DNA from: Paenibacillus sp. BJ-4
GTDB lineage: Bacteria > Bacillota > Bacilli > Paenibacillales > Paenibacillaceae
Length of the DNA stretch: 64,000 nucleotides
Direction: 5' to 3'
NCBI RefSeq assembly: GCF_020404765.1
Contig: NZ_JAIVEM010000030.1
Coordinates: 32,511 to 96,510, forward strand
A program made the position numbers and the translations under genes. How positions within the stretch are numbered: position 1 is the stretch's first letter; each line of letters opens with the position of its first letter. Below the pieces are notes generated by a model. The model was not told the origin of the DNA and ran no database searches. It was given only the letters and a program-made list of their open reading frames with translations. Below, in pieces: positions 45,004 through 54,588 of the stretch.

Positions 45004-47079
45004 TTATTCAGTTCCATCCAACAACACCTTTAGATCGTCAAGCCTGGTAACAGGTGCCTGACAGGTAAAATGCTTACACACATATACGGCTGGTTTGCCT
45101 TCCACAAGATCGTAATCACGGATATAAGGAACCGTCTCTGCAATCTCCGACTGCCCTTCATCCTTCAAAATAACGACCGTATTCGGCCTGAACCCAGCTC
45201 GAACCGCTTGAATGAACTGTACGGTCTGCGGATCGTCCCTATGACCCACAATCACAATCTCCTTCGTCGTTCCCGTCGCATACAACAATGCGCTAAGCAA
45301 CGCGGAGTAGCCTGACGGATAATGAGCAACCATGCCGCCAAAAGCCTTAAACTGCTTGGCTGCATAGTTCTCCAATCGAGATTCACCCGTTAGTCGTGCA
45401 AGCCGCACAAAATTATGAGCCGCAATGCTGTTACCCGACGGCATCGCACCGTCATAGATTTCTTTAGGCTTGGCAATCAACTGCTCGCTATCTGACCCGT
45501 AAAAGAATAATCCGTCCTGTTCCTCATCCCAGAACAAGTCGATCATATTTTGATTGAGCGTCAACGCCCGTTGCAGATATTGTACATCGAAGGTCGCCTG
45601 GTATAACTCGATCAAGCCCCACACATAGAAAGCATAATCATCTACATAGCCGGGGTAAGCTGCCTGGCCGTCACGATAACGTGCCAACAGCCGTCCGTCC
45701 TCTCGTCTCAAATGCTTCCACAAGAACGTCTCAGCCTTCTGAGCTTGCTCTGTATATCTGGGGTCTCCAAAAGCTTGCCCCGCCTTCGCCAAAGCAGCAA
45801 TCATCAACCCGTTCCATGAGGTCAAAATCTTGTCATCCTTGTGAGGATGAACCCGCTTCTCCCTGGCAACAAACAGCTTGGCGCGTAGCTCACTAACCCG
45901 CTGCTCTAGTTCCTGCTCGGTCAAGTCATGCTTGATCCCGTAGGCTTCCAGATTGATATCAATCAGGTTTGGAATGTTGTGGCCTTCAAAATTGCCGTAA
46001 GGTGTAATCCCGTACAAATCGTTGAAAAAGGCGGCATTCTCATCACCCAGTACAGCCCTTACCTCGGAGTCGTCCCAGACGTAGAATCTCCCCTCTTCTC
46101 CTTCGGAATCCGCATCCTCTGCCGAATAAAAGGCGCCTCCTGCATCCGTCATGTCCCTTGCGATATATGTAAAGATTTGCTCCGTAATTCGTCGGTACAT
46201 TTTCTTGCCCGTTATCTGCCAAGCCTCTGTATACGCGATAGCCAGCAATGCGTTGTCATACAGCATTTTTTCAAAATGCGGCACCAACCACTTCTCATCT
46301 ACGGAGTACCGTGAGAATCCCATGCCTACATGGTCGTAGATTCCCCCCCGTGACATCGCATCCAGTGTCTTCTCTGCCATTTCCAATGCCTGTTGATTCC
46401 CCGTATGCTGTGCATATCGCAGCAAAAAAGCCAAGTTATGCGGAGAAGGAAACTTGGGAGCTTCCCCGAAGCCGCCATATTCCTTATCGAAGGTGTGGCT
46501 GTATTCATGGAAAGCTTTATTCAAGCTCTGTTCATCCAGTTCACCGCGATAACCTGCAAGCAAGTCCTGCCTCTCATGTTCGGTAAGCACCTGCTCACTC
46601 AGCTCCACCAGCTCTTCCGGTTGTTCTTTCCACCGGGTTTCCACTTTGTTCAGCAGCTCCAGCAGTCCGACACGGCCAAACTTCTGCTCCTTGGGCAAAT
46701 ACGTACCTGCAAAAAAAGGCTTCTGATCCGGGGTCATCAATATCGTCAGTGGCCAGCCCCCATGCCCCGTCATCGTCTGACAGATGGACATATAGATATG
46801 ATCCACATCCGGACGTTCCTCCCGATCCACCTTAATGGATACGTAATCCCGGTTTAATACCTCTGCAACCTCTTCATCCTCGAAAGATTCTCTCTCCATT
46901 ACGTGACACCAATGACATGTTGAATAGCCAATAGATAAGAAAATAGGTTTGTTATCACGCTTAGCAATTTCAAAAGCCTCATCTGACCAAGGGAACCAGT
47001 TTACCGGATTGTGGGCATGTTGTAACAAATACGGTGATTTTTCCTTGGCTAATCTATTCGGTTTGCTGCTCGTTGACAT
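45004..47079 (-). CDS. yyaL: Thioredoxin-domain / six-hairpin protein YyaL (DUF255)
   Basis: This 691-residue protein matches YyaL and the human SSP411/SPATA20 family. The N-terminal 160 residues form a thioredoxin-like domain ([20 protein letters not shown], the CxxC in [16 protein letters not shown], and [20 protein letters not shown]). The rest is an alpha/alpha six-barrel resembling glycosidases ([19 protein letters not shown] and others). The biochemical activity is not settled, perhaps redox control of a sugar-related reaction. It is cytosolic and monocistronic. Start ATG is preceded by GGTGATG. Confidence 0.92.
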   Translation of the reverse strand: MSTSSKPNRLAKEKSPYLLQHAHNPVNWFPWSDEAFEIAKRDNKPIFLSIGYSTCHWCHVMERESFEDEEVAEVLNRDYVSIKVDREERPDVDHIYMSICQTMTGHGGWPLTILMTPDQKPFFAGTYLPKEQKFGRVGLLELLNKVETRWKEQPEELVELSEQVLTEHERQDLLAGYRGELDEQSLNKAFHEYSHTFDKEYGGFGEAPKFPSPHNLAFLLRYAQHTGNQQALEMAEKTLDAMSRGGIYDHVGMGFSRYSVDEKWLVPHFEKMLYDNALLAIAYTEAWQITGKKMYRRITEQIFTYIARDMTDAGGAFYSAEDADSEGEEGRFYVWDDSEVRAVLGDENAAFFNDLYGITPYGNFEGHNIPNLIDINLEAYGIKHDLTEQELEQRVSELRAKLFVAREKRVHPHKDDKILTSWNGLMIAALAKAGQAFGDPRYTEQAQKAETFLWKHLRREDGRLLARYRDGQAAYPGYVDDYAFYVWGLIELYQATFDVQYLQRALTLNQNMIDLFWDEEQDGLFFYGSDSEQLIAKPKEIYDGAMPSGNSIAAHNFVRLARLTGESRLENYAAKQFKAFGGMVAHYPSGYSALLSALLYATGTTKEIVIVGHRDDPQTVQFIQAVRAGFRPNTVVILKDEGQSEIAETVPYIRDYDLVEGKPAVYVCKHFTCQAPVTRLDDLKVLLDGTE

Positions 47080-47229
47080 GGGGCATCACCACTTCCGTAG
47101 TTAGATTTTATGCTTGGTATTATTTTACCCTAAATGGGTGGTAAAAGTCGGAAGGGATGAAAAAAGATAATGACTATCAACCGAATCTATCAATAAATTG
47201 TTTTATTCAGATCATGAGTAGGTATGAAA

Positions 47230-47260
47230 AAGCACTGATAGATATTCTCCATCAGTGCTT
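47230..47260 (-). terminator. Terminator after esterase gene
   Basis: AAGCACTGAT and ATCAGTGCTT form a perfect 10-bp hairpin; five T follow on the minus strand. Confidence 0.85.
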
Positions 47261-47282
47261 TATTTACTGTAGTCGTACCTTA

Positions 47283-48287
47283 TTAGCGTTTAGCATTATA
47301 CTCATTAGAATTTATATCAAATATCTCCAGAGCTTTCAGTAAGGCGTATTCACTTGTTCTGGCCCCTTCTTTTGAAAAATGTGCATCCGGAAACGCGGGC
47401 GACATATGATGGTACCCGGGATAGACATGTAATTCCACCAAGACACCATTAAAGGCCAGTTGTTTTGCAAAAAACAAAGCTTCATCAATAAATAAATCAA
47501 TGGTACCTATATTTATATAAGTCGGTGGTAATCCGGCCAATGACTTAGCACGGGCCGGCACATAATACTCACTTACCTCCTCCTGACCAGGTTCATCCCC
47601 CAATACAGATTTCCAGCCAAAATAATTACTTTGTTTTGTCCAAATAAACTCTCCTGCGTATGGGTGCTCTGGTGCGGTACTTGTGCGATCATCTAGCATT
47701 GGCCTCATTAATCTTAAATGATGGATTTCGAATTCCTTCTGATCACGAATGTACAAGGCTAGGCCAGCCGCCAAACCGCCGCCAGCGCTGCTGCCCCCTA
47801 CGGCAACTTTCTGAGTATCTATCCCTAACTCTTCCGCATGTTCAATACACCATTTTAGGCCCGAATAACAATCCTGTAACTGACTTGGCTGTACATGCTC
47901 TGGTGCTAGGCGATAGTACACAGATACACAACAGAAACCATGTTGTACAGCAAGAGATGCATTAGCAGGACGATCCACGACTGGACTTCCTAAGACCATC
48001 CCGCCTCCGTGTATCGAATAATATAGAGGCATCTTATTTTGCTTAGATTGTTTGGGCTTAATGATTTCTATTTGAATATCTGGACCACTAAAATAACTTG
48101 GCACAATCTTTTTTTCTAATGTAATGGGGAACATCTGCGTTACATCTATTTGTTGCATCATTTGAGATTGGTTTTTACGTGCTTCCATTAGTGTAGATTC
48201 GGTAAGATCGGTTGTTGGTATTAAATCAACTGCACTGATAATTTCTGGATCAATTAGATGTCTACTTCTACTTTTTTGCTCCCCCAT
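47283..48287 (-). CDS. HSL-family esterase/lipase (alpha/beta hydrolase)
   Basis: This 334-residue enzyme belongs to the hormone-sensitive-lipase family of carboxylesterases. It shows the oxyanion motif YSIHGGGMVLGS, the nucleophile motif VGGSSAGGGLAAGLAL, the catalytic Asp in DLFIDEALFFAK and the catalytic His in YPGYHHMSPAF. It would cleave short-chain esters in the cytosol. ATG at 48285-48287 is chosen because GAGGA lies about 10 bases upstream; an upstream start would add 12 residues with no ribosome site. It is a single-gene unit with its own terminator. Confidence 0.9.
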   Translation of the reverse strand: MGEQKSRSRHLIDPEIISAVDLIPTTDLTESTLMEARKNQSQMMQQIDVTQMFPITLEKKIVPSYFSGPDIQIEIIKPKQSKQNKMPLYYSIHGGGMVLGSPVVDRPANASLAVQHGFCCVSVYYRLAPEHVQPSQLQDCYSGLKWCIEHAEELGIDTQKVAVGGSSAGGGLAAGLALYIRDQKEFEIHHLRLMRPMLDDRTSTAPEHPYAGEFIWTKQSNYFGWKSVLGDEPGQEEVSEYYVPARAKSLAGLPPTYINIGTIDLFIDEALFFAKQLAFNGVLVELHVYPGYHHMSPAFPDAHFSKEGARTSEYALLKALEIFDINSNEYNAKR

Positions 48288-48530
48288 AGTAATCGTTTCC
48301 TCACTTTCTTGTTTTAAAGACAATGAATCAATACATATTCCCCTTCAATTGTTGCTGTCGTTTATATTCATATTTTAAAGATTAAAATAAGCTTTATAAA
48401 TGAAAACAACGATTTAGAATCATTTTTGACATAAAAACAAATAGTGAGAAAATGAAATGTCAAAAAAGTATTTCGGAATCTGGATGTGGGAATGCGAAGA
48501 CACATCAAACCTTTTGCCAAACAAAAAGAC

Positions 48531-48568
48531 GCGACCGGATTGGTCGTTCACAGCGATCATCCGGTCGC
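48531..48568 (-). terminator. Strong terminator after CD3324-family gene
   Basis: Perfect arms GCGACCGGAT (48531-48540) and ATCCGGTCGC (48559-48568) flank 18 bases; on the minus strand CTTTTTG follows. Confidence 0.85.
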
Positions 48569-48595
48569 GCCCTAAGCTCATCACGTTATGTCCAT

Positions 48596-48865
48596 CTACT
48601 TTTTATGTGAATAAACAATTTTCTTAATGGTTTCGGTAGAGAGGAAAAACTCCTTAGCTAATTGCTCGATACTGCTGCTATTTTGAAAAGCATTTCTGAT
48701 TGCGGCATTTCGCTGTTCAAGCAATCTTCTCCCGCCACTCAAACTTCCCCAATCCATATATTCCGTTTTTGGCTTAGGAATATACAGAGTCTCTCCTTGA
48801 ACATATTTTTGGATTTCCATAATTAGTTTTTGAGGTAAAACTTTTGTAGCATTCGTATATCTCAA
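48596..48865 (-). CDS. CD3324-family small DNA-binding protein
   Basis: This 89-residue protein matches the CD3324 family (Mor-like helix-turn-helix). It has RYTNATKVLPQKLIMEIQKYVQ at the start, a GETLYIPKP beta hairpin, the LEQRNAAIRNAF helix and a C-terminal helix-turn-helix SIEQLAKEFFLSTETIKKIV. TTG at 48863-48865 is chosen: AAGGGGCGAG is upstream and the family begins exactly here, while an upstream extension of 43 codons lacks similarity. These proteins are probably transcription factors of unknown target. It is monocistronic. Confidence 0.8.
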   Translation of the reverse strand: MRYTNATKVLPQKLIMEIQKYVQGETLYIPKPKTEYMDWGSLSGGRRLLEQRNAAIRNAFQNSSSIEQLAKEFFLSTETIKKIVYSHKK

Positions 48866-49113
48866 TTTTACTCGCCCCTTATTTTGATTTTGTAAAATAA
48901 GGTGCAAAGCCAAAAATATTAAAAAAGCTTGTTCAGCGTTAAAAATTGATTCGCCCCATACAAAGTAACGCTTTCCCAATAATTGGCTTTGCATGAGTGT
49001 AAGAAGTCACAGACAATCCTAACAGATTCTCCATCAGTAGGCACCCCCTTTTACCTTGCAAGTATAGCATAACTTCTGCTCACCTGGGATCAGCCACCAT
49101 TAACCAACACTCT

Positions 49114-49272
49114 TCAATACTTTTCCCTGAACGTGGAGGCACAGACCATCTTTTTTTCAAATTCATCTAAAATTCTAAATCCAGATATTTCATCTTCCTT
49201 TTCTCCAAGTTTTATCAAAGTCGCTATTGCTAAGTCTCCCACCATATAATGACCTAACAGCTTATCTTCCAA
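49114..49272 (-). pseudogene. C-terminal remnant of an unknown gene
   Basis: The minus strand codes for about 52 residues, with GHYMVGDLAIATLIKLGEKE and SGFRILDEFEKKMVCASTF, ending in TGA at 49114-49116. A stop codon and TAATAA precede it, and no ribosome site is present. It looks like the tail of a once larger protein; I cannot name the family. The rest of 48866-49474 shows nothing else recognisable. Confidence 0.35.
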
Positions 49273-49474
49273 TACGTGTTATTACATGATATAAAACTAT
49301 GGGATTCTTATCTTCTAGCAAATTTTCTAAACTCACCTATTTATATATTCTCCTTCCTCGACCTTCTTTAATATACTTCATTTTATTCCCAGCCGAGAGC
49401 TGTAAATTGGATTGGCTGGAACTTGTTTCATCAGAAACAACCTCTATGATCAGCTCCGCATTTCTCTTCGCAAA

Positions 49475-50199
49475 CTACGCCGCCATCATACTCATGGTAT
49501 GGCAATCCGTTTGTTTTACTGAAGCGAGACCCCGGAGCAGCTTATGATTGACGATTCCGATCACCACGTCCGGCTCCATTACATCCTGATGGGAGAGCAT
49601 AACCAATGTTGCAATATCCTCCATCTGATATGCCACCGTGAATGCCCTTAGAAATGTTTTCGAGTTTTCACTTTCCGGTAAGGATAACTCTCCTTTGAGG
49701 AGATCCTCCTTGACTGCTCCAAGCGATTTTCGTGCCCGGTGGAGTGCAACTTTTACCGCTCCCACCGTTGTTTCGAGCATGTCAGATGTTTCACTAATCG
49801 AATAGCCAAACACATCTCGCAGCAAAAAAACAGTTCTCTGAAGCGGAGATAAATGATTCAATAAGGACTGAAACGCTAACTCGATTTCAAAAGATCCATG
49901 ATCCGGTGCGATTACTTTCGCTTGTTCCCTATTCAATATCCGAGTGTAGACTGCTTTTCTCCGTATATCATCAATCCAGGTGTTCTTAGCAATCCGCAGC
50001 AAAAGCGCTTTGGGATTTGTATGCTCGAAGCTATTTAGCTTACCTAATGCTTTTATCCAGTGTCTTGAGCCAGTTCTTCCGCATCCCAATTTGATTTCGT
50101 AAGCGACAGACAGTAACGTTTCAGGACCGCCTGTAATTCCTCCAAGTTCTCGATGTTTATTATATTATCTGTCATTTGTATAGAATCATTTATGCGCAT
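49475..50199 (-). pseudogene. ECF sigma factor broken by a one-base deletion
   Basis: Region 2 starts at ATG 50197-50199 (GGAGGAG upstream): MRINDSIQMTDNII, LEELQAVLKRYCLSLTKSNW and DAEELAQDT, then a stop after one Gly. The continuation WIKALGKLNSFEHTNPKALL lies one frame over, so a single base is missing near 50053 (CACTTGG became CACTGG). Region 4 is intact (LSPLQRTVFLLRDVFGYSIS and TVGAVKVALHRARKSL). The C-terminal extension, resembling SigJ-type factors, ends early at 49475. Without repair it cannot make a working sigma factor. Confidence 0.75.
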
Positions 50200-50398
50200 A
50201 GGTCCTCTCCTCCACGGTCTTATTCTGCCCTTTCCTAGAGCAAAGCCTTTTGCTACCTTCAACGTAAACGAACAAGTGGTTGTAAAAGTTACACCATTTA
50301 CGTAAATCGTATTTCCATTGAAACCTCCGTATCTTTTTACGGCCTAGGTTCGTTTACAAGGAGAAATCAACTGAAAACAGGAAATTGGGGGTATAAAA

Positions 50399-50512
50399 AT
50401 GAGTGTTTATGTTCCTTATATTGTCGAGCAAACCGCTCAAGATGAAAGATCGTACGATATCTATTCCAGACTATAAAGGATCGTACTTCAAGAAAAAATA
50501 CGAGTTGATATC
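50399..50512 (+). pseudogene. clpP N-terminal fragment
   Basis: After AAATTGGGGGT, ATG 50399 starts MSVYVPYIVEQTAQDERSYD then IYSRL and a TAA at 50474-50476. These 25 residues match the beginning of ClpP, the serine peptidase of the Clp protease (usual continuation LKDRIIFLG). A few more codons in the same frame, RIVLQEKIRVDI, resemble the next ClpP segment with three residues missing. The catalytic Ser-His-Asp region (about residues 97-171) is absent. It runs in frame into the next remnant. This must be a paralogue; a working clpP must exist elsewhere. Confidence 0.7.
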
Positions 50513-50719
50513 ATGTTAGCAAGCTTACAAGGCAAGGAAGTAACTATTCAATTCATAGATGGGACAAATACATGCGACGGGATATTGGATCAGATTGACG
50601 ACTAGTTTGTTAAATATCTTACGCAATATCAGACGCTTGTTATTCCTATTACGTCCATTCGCACCGTATCCATAGACATTAAAGAACGGCAACCCTACAG
50701 AGTTGGATTCGCCCCATGA
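50513..50719 (+). pseudogene. DUF2642-like small protein with an in-frame TAG
   Basis: The frame reads MLASLQGKEVTIQFIDG, then CDGILDQIDD, TAG, FVKYLTQYQTLVIPITSIRT and VSIDIKERQPYRVG to TGA. This resembles small DUF2642/YuzF-like proteins of spore formers (about 68 residues). The TAG (50606-50608 region) replaces a residue between DD and FVKYL. It has no ribosome site of its own and is fused in frame to the clpP fragment, so it is most likely dead. Confidence 0.5.
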
Positions 50720-50741
50720 TCAAATTATAGTATTACAGGCA

Positions 50742-50794
50742 CTCGCCGATCCCACAAGTCACGCGATCCTTTCGTGACTTGTGGGATCGGCGAG
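50742..50794. repeat. 22-bp perfect inverted repeat
   Basis: Arms 50742-50763 and 50773-50794 are exact reverse complements (start CTCGCCGATCCC), with a 9-base loop. No T-run follows. It lies between two gene remnants. It could be a terminator, a protein binding site, or a footprint of recombination. Confidence 0.8.
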
Positions 50795-50835
50795 CCGTAT
50801 GGGTGGCAATTTCATTTTACGGTAGCCTGATATTA

Positions 50836-51509
50836 TTGGAAATTTCACAGGGAGTAGAAATACTTCAGCTAGATTTTCATGGGAATATAATTCACCCCAT
50901 TCTTTTGTGGGATCGAGAAATGGCTGTATTAATAGATACAGGATTTCCAGGGCAAATTGAAGATTTACGCGTGGCCATGGAAAAGGGAGGCGTGTCGTTC
51001 GACAAACTAAAAGCTGTGATTTTGACGCATCAGGATGTGCATCATATAGGTTGTCTTCTGAGATTTTGCAGGAGTGTGGCAATCATATTAAAGTATATGC
51101 ACACGAACTGGATAAGCCGTATATTCAGGGGGAGATCCCTCTTTTAAAAGATAGTCACCTTGAGAATCCCCCGAAGGGCAGAGTGGACAATACCTTAACA
51201 GATGGTCAGGAACTGCCGTTTTGCGGTAGGATTCGAGTCATCCATACGCCTTGGGCATACCCATGGTCATATTAGCCTTTATTTAAGACAAAGTAAGACT
51301 CTCATTGCGGGGGATTCGATGTACAGTGTAAACGGGATTCTCGCTGGAATTCATGTCCCACCACACCGGATATGAATGCAGCTCGTCTCTCATTGAAAAA
51401 GTATTTTGATCTCGACATTTCATCCGTGGTTTGTTATCACGGGGGATTAAGTAATGCAGATGTTAATGATCAGATATTAGGACTTACCCAAGGATCATTT
51501 GATCGGTAA
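50836..51509 (+). pseudogene. MBL-fold metallohydrolase with three frameshifts
   Basis: The first frame gives LEISQGVEILQLDFHGNIIH, AVLIDTGFPGQIEDLR and LTHQDVHHIG, where HQDVHH is the metal motif (HxHxDH variant). Near 51050 the frame changes to SEILQECGNHIKVYAHELDK. At about 51252 it changes again to PGHTHGHISLYLRQSKTLIAGDS, and near 51358 to TPDMNAARLSLKKYFDL with CYHGGLSNADVND, ending TAA 51507-51509. So one beta-lactamase-fold hydrolase of about 225 residues is broken by three indels. The very end (QGSFDR) lies in the TetR fragment, so the true end may also be lost. Confidence 0.75.
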
Positions 51510-51557
51510 CAAGTTCTTGGAATTAGCTACCTTACCGTCTTCCATTGCCTCAAAAGA
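51497..51557 (-). pseudogene. 61-bp fragment of a TetR gene
   Basis: On the minus strand this segment encodes FEAMEDGKVAN and then loses frame. Base by base it is closely similar to 56645-56705, inside the TetR gene at 56353-56928 (FDAMKDGKVANAIELV). It abuts the left end of the IS256 element, so a TetR gene was cut away here by a rearrangement. Confidence 0.7.
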
Positions 51558-52912
51558 GTCTGTAAAATATATTGTGTAAACTCTCAAACCCATTAAAATG
51601 GAAGTAAGAGAAAGGTTGGGGGGAACACTATGGGACTCTGGTCAAAACAGCAACTTCGGGAATTCATTAAAGAGAACAATTTAGTCACTGCACAGGATGC
51701 ACAGAATGCGTTAAAAGACCTGTTTGCAGAGACGATTCAGGAGATGCTGGAAGCCGAAATGGACACCCATTTGGGCTATGGAAAGCATGAGGTAAAGGCG
51801 AAGCTTACCCCGAACAGCCGCAACGGAAAGGGTCGTAAAACAGTAGTCAGTGAGTACGGCGAACAGGAAATCAGCATTCCTCGAGATCGCCTGGGTGAGT
51901 TTTAGCTCCTGGTTGTCAAGAAGCATCAATCGAACGTAACCGGCATCGAAGAGCAAATTATTGCCCTGTATGCCAAAGGGATCAGCACCAGGGAAATCCA
52001 AGATCATTTGGGACAGATGTACGGCATTGAGGTCTCTCCTACGCTCATTTCCAATGTCACGAATAAGATTGTGCCTCTCATTAAAGAATGGAAGAGTCGG
52101 CCTCTGCAAGGCGTTTATGCAGTCGTTTATCTGGATGCCATTCACTTCAAAGTAAAGCAAGACGGGGCCATTATTAATAAGGCAGCCTACATGGTCATTG
52201 GCATCGATCTGGACGGAAATAAGGATGTCTTAGGCATGTGGATTGGCGAGAATGAATCCTCCAAGTTCTGGCTGAGTGTCCTGAATGAACTCAAGAATCG
52301 CGGGGTTCAAGACATACTCATTATCTGCGTAGATAACCTGTCTGGATTTTCTCAGGCGATTGCGGCCTGCTATCCCCAAACCGAAATCCAAATGTGTATC
52401 ATTCACCAGATCCGCAGCTCCACCCGGTACGTTTCGTACAAGGATATTAAGAAAGTAACTGCCGACTGAAAGCCCATTTACAAGCAGCAACCGAAGAAGG
52501 GGCTTTGCTTGAACTCGACCGTTTCGAGGAAGTCTGGGGTACGAAATATCCCCTCATTATCCGCTCCTGACGGACCCATTGGGACGAACTTGCTGCCTTT
52601 TTCAAGTACCCACCTGAGATCCGCAAACTCATCTACACGACGAATATGATCGAGAATTACCACCGGCAGCTTCGTAAAGTGACAAAGGGGAAAAGTATCT
52701 TTCCTACCGATGAAGCTCTGCTTAAGATGCTTTATCTGGCCACCGCCGATGTCACTCGAAAATGGACAGGACGTGTCCAGAACTGGGGACAAATGCTCCT
52801 CCAGTTTTCCGTCTTTTTCACTGATCGGGTCGGTCAACACTTCGTTAGATTCGCGTTTTCCCCCTCGGGGGAATCTATGCTTAAAAGAGTTTACACAAAA
52901 TTATTGACAGAC
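51558..52912 (+). mobile_element. Decayed IS256-family insertion sequence
   Basis: Terminal inverted repeats of 27 bp, 51558-51584 and 52886-52912, match at 23 positions (both start GTCTGT at the outer end and share TTGTGTAAACTCT at the inner end). They enclose a 1.36-kb element with a broken IS256 transposase. No flanking target duplication of 8-9 bp is seen, so at least one flank was probably rearranged after insertion. Confidence 0.85.
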
Positions 52913-52966
52913 CCACTAGATATAACATATCTACAATATATTCAAATAACACTTTGTCAAAATTAA
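51630..52966 (+). pseudogene. IS256 transposase, inactivated
   Basis: From ATG 51630 (GGGGGGAAC upstream) the frame has the IS256 N-terminus (LGYGKHEVKAKLTPNSRNGK). It stops at TAG (51903-51905, expected Glu after DRLGEF), then continues VKKHQSNVTGIEEQIIALYA, the first catalytic Asp in VYLDAIHFKV and the second in CVDNLSGFSQAI. Around 52465 it shifts frame, has a TGA where TWRTHWDEL needs Trp, and ends with MIENYHRQLRKVTKGKSIF and RKWTGRVQNWGQMLLQFSVF. The last frame runs past the right inverted repeat to 52966. It is not functional. Confidence 0.85.
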
Positions 52967-53479
52967 AAACTTTAACAAAAGTGTTATTTTATATTTCACA
53001 AAATATAGATTTTATTTTGCATTTTCACTATCAACTACATTAATGTTATCTTTGTCAGGAGCGTCTTTTGAAGATAACAATTACATAGCAAATGCGGAGC
53101 AGTCGATATTTGCGACTCAAGACCATGGTAAAATAAATGAAAACGAAGTTAAATATACTCCAACCAATAGTCCTATGGATTTTTTACCTATAAATTCTGT
53201 TCACCATAGAGGAAAAGGAGCTTTTCAATACCCTTTCACTCTTTCTCCTCAAAACGGTAAAAATTTGAATATATATGTTAAAAATAATGGTTCCTCGTCA
53301 GTTTCTCAATGTAAAGGTTAATGATGAGGACTTCGGAGACTCAACTATGCCTGTCAGTAGACAAAAAACTAGGAATTTCGAACAATTAGTTGGTACTGGC
53401 TTATCAGGTAACTATGAAGTATATATACAACGAAGACGGCTCTATCTACGATCTTAATATAAACGCTAGACAATTCTAA
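52954..53479 (+). pseudogene. Small secreted protein gene with frameshifts
   Basis: From TTG 52954 the bases encode SKLKTLTKVLFYIS and, after a frame change, FYFAFSLSTTLMLSLSGASF, a signal peptide. A mature part follows: EDNNYIANAEQ, PMDFLPINSVHHRGKGAFQY, KNLNIYVKNNGSSSVS. Then in the next frame comes LNVKVNDEDFGDSTMPVSR with GTGLSGNYEVYI, and in the third YNEDGSIYDLNINARQF, TAA 53477-53479. About 165 residues in all. I do not recognise the family. The 3' end overlaps the stop codon of the hydrolase gene on the other strand. Confidence 0.6.
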
Positions 53480-54540
53480 AAAACTTCCATAAACCAGTCT
53501 GTTATCATTGTAATAACTTCAGTTGCATGATTGGTTACACAGTGGTTGCCATCATTCCATAGTTTAATTGTTTTATTCACAGAAGTAGACTCATCATACA
53601 TTCTTTGAATACCGGAGGCTGAAAATAAGGGGTCAAGCCTTCCGTGGTTCAAAAAAAGCGGACATTTGATCCGGTTAGCGTATTCTTCCATGGTCATGCC
53701 ATTCATAAACCGTTCCAAATCCTGATCTTTTTTATTAGTCAAAGCAGAAAATACATTGGAAAAGTGAGGCAAGAAGGACAGTATTTCTTTGGGAGAATAT
53801 GAGCCTCCATTAATAACACAAGCATTTAGTTTGTCGCTAATTGCTGCAGTTCTGGCAACCAAGTATCCTCCAAAGCTATAACCGATCATCCCAATTTTCT
53901 CAAAACGTTGATCCTTGAATGCATACTCAATGATTTCATTTAGAGCTTCTTCATTGTTCAATTCCATATACAGTTTATTGAATAATCTTGTTTCACCTTG
54001 GCCGGGACCATCCATCATGAGATAGGCTATTCCTCGCTCAGCATAAAAATGGCTGTAATTGTGATGCTCTTCACGCCATCCATCAGCACCACCAATAGAA
54101 ATAACTACAGGTACCCGACCGCGTACTTTTTCAGGCATTCTTAACCAACCTACCATTTGAGATCCCTTGTATGGAATTTCAACTTTTTCGATTTGTGGAG
54201 TATATAATTTTGCTGCTTCGCTGTAGCAGGTAATTAATTTGCGATACATATCCAGCTTTTTTTCCGTATCATGAATTATTGTATATTGCCCAACCCTATA
54301 TGCTGCTGTTGCATTTAAGAAGAATGTCCTTGCAGTAAAAATATGGCCATCTTTTAAAGCCTTTTCCGCAAGCGATTGTGCAGTTTCTGCAATCTTAAAG
54401 CATGTGTCAGCATAGTCTCTCCCCTGCCGGTATTCTTCCATAAGCTTCAAATAATCAACTAAATCAAATCCATTAGTAATTGCCCTGTCTATGGGTACAG
54501 TTCGAATCGTAGCATGAAGCTCCTGCTGGTTTTTATCCAT
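53476..54540 (-). CDS. FrsA/DUF1100-type alpha/beta hydrolase (copy 1)
   Basis: This 354-residue enzyme has a helical N-terminal half (residues about 20-130; EKALKDGHIFTARTFFLNAT resembles 2,6-dihydropseudooxynicotine hydrolases) and a C-terminal alpha/beta hydrolase domain. The oxyanion segment is VVISIGGADGWREE, the nucleophile elbow GMIGYSFGGYLVARTA, the acid in NHGRLDPLFSA and His in DGNHCVTNHAT. It may cleave C-C or ester bonds in a cyclic compound. ATG at 54538-54540 with GAGGTGG eight bases upstream is chosen. It lies 48 bp after copy 2 in the same direction, so the two form an operon. Confidence 0.82.
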   Translation of the reverse strand: MDKNQQELHATIRTVPIDRAITNGFDLVDYLKLMEEYRQGRDYADTCFKIAETAQSLAEKALKDGHIFTARTFFLNATAAYRVGQYTIIHDTEKKLDMYRKLITCYSEAAKLYTPQIEKVEIPYKGSQMVGWLRMPEKVRGRVPVVISIGGADGWREEHHNYSHFYAERGIAYLMMDGPGQGETRLFNKLYMELNNEEALNEIIEYAFKDQRFEKIGMIGYSFGGYLVARTAAISDKLNACVINGGSYSPKEILSFLPHFSNVFSALTNKKDQDLERFMNGMTMEEYANRIKCPLFLNHGRLDPLFSASGIQRMYDESTSVNKTIKLWNDGNHCVTNHATEVITMITDWFMEVF

Positions 54541-54588
54541 AGCATTGACCACCTCTTCATTTGATTCATTCATCCCGATTGTATTCGT

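Noticed and set aside
49299..49547. Plus-strand frame of about 80 codons overlapping the sigma remnant end
   Set aside because: No ribosome site, low-complexity hydrophobic composition, and overlap with coding sequence of the sigma gene on the other strand.
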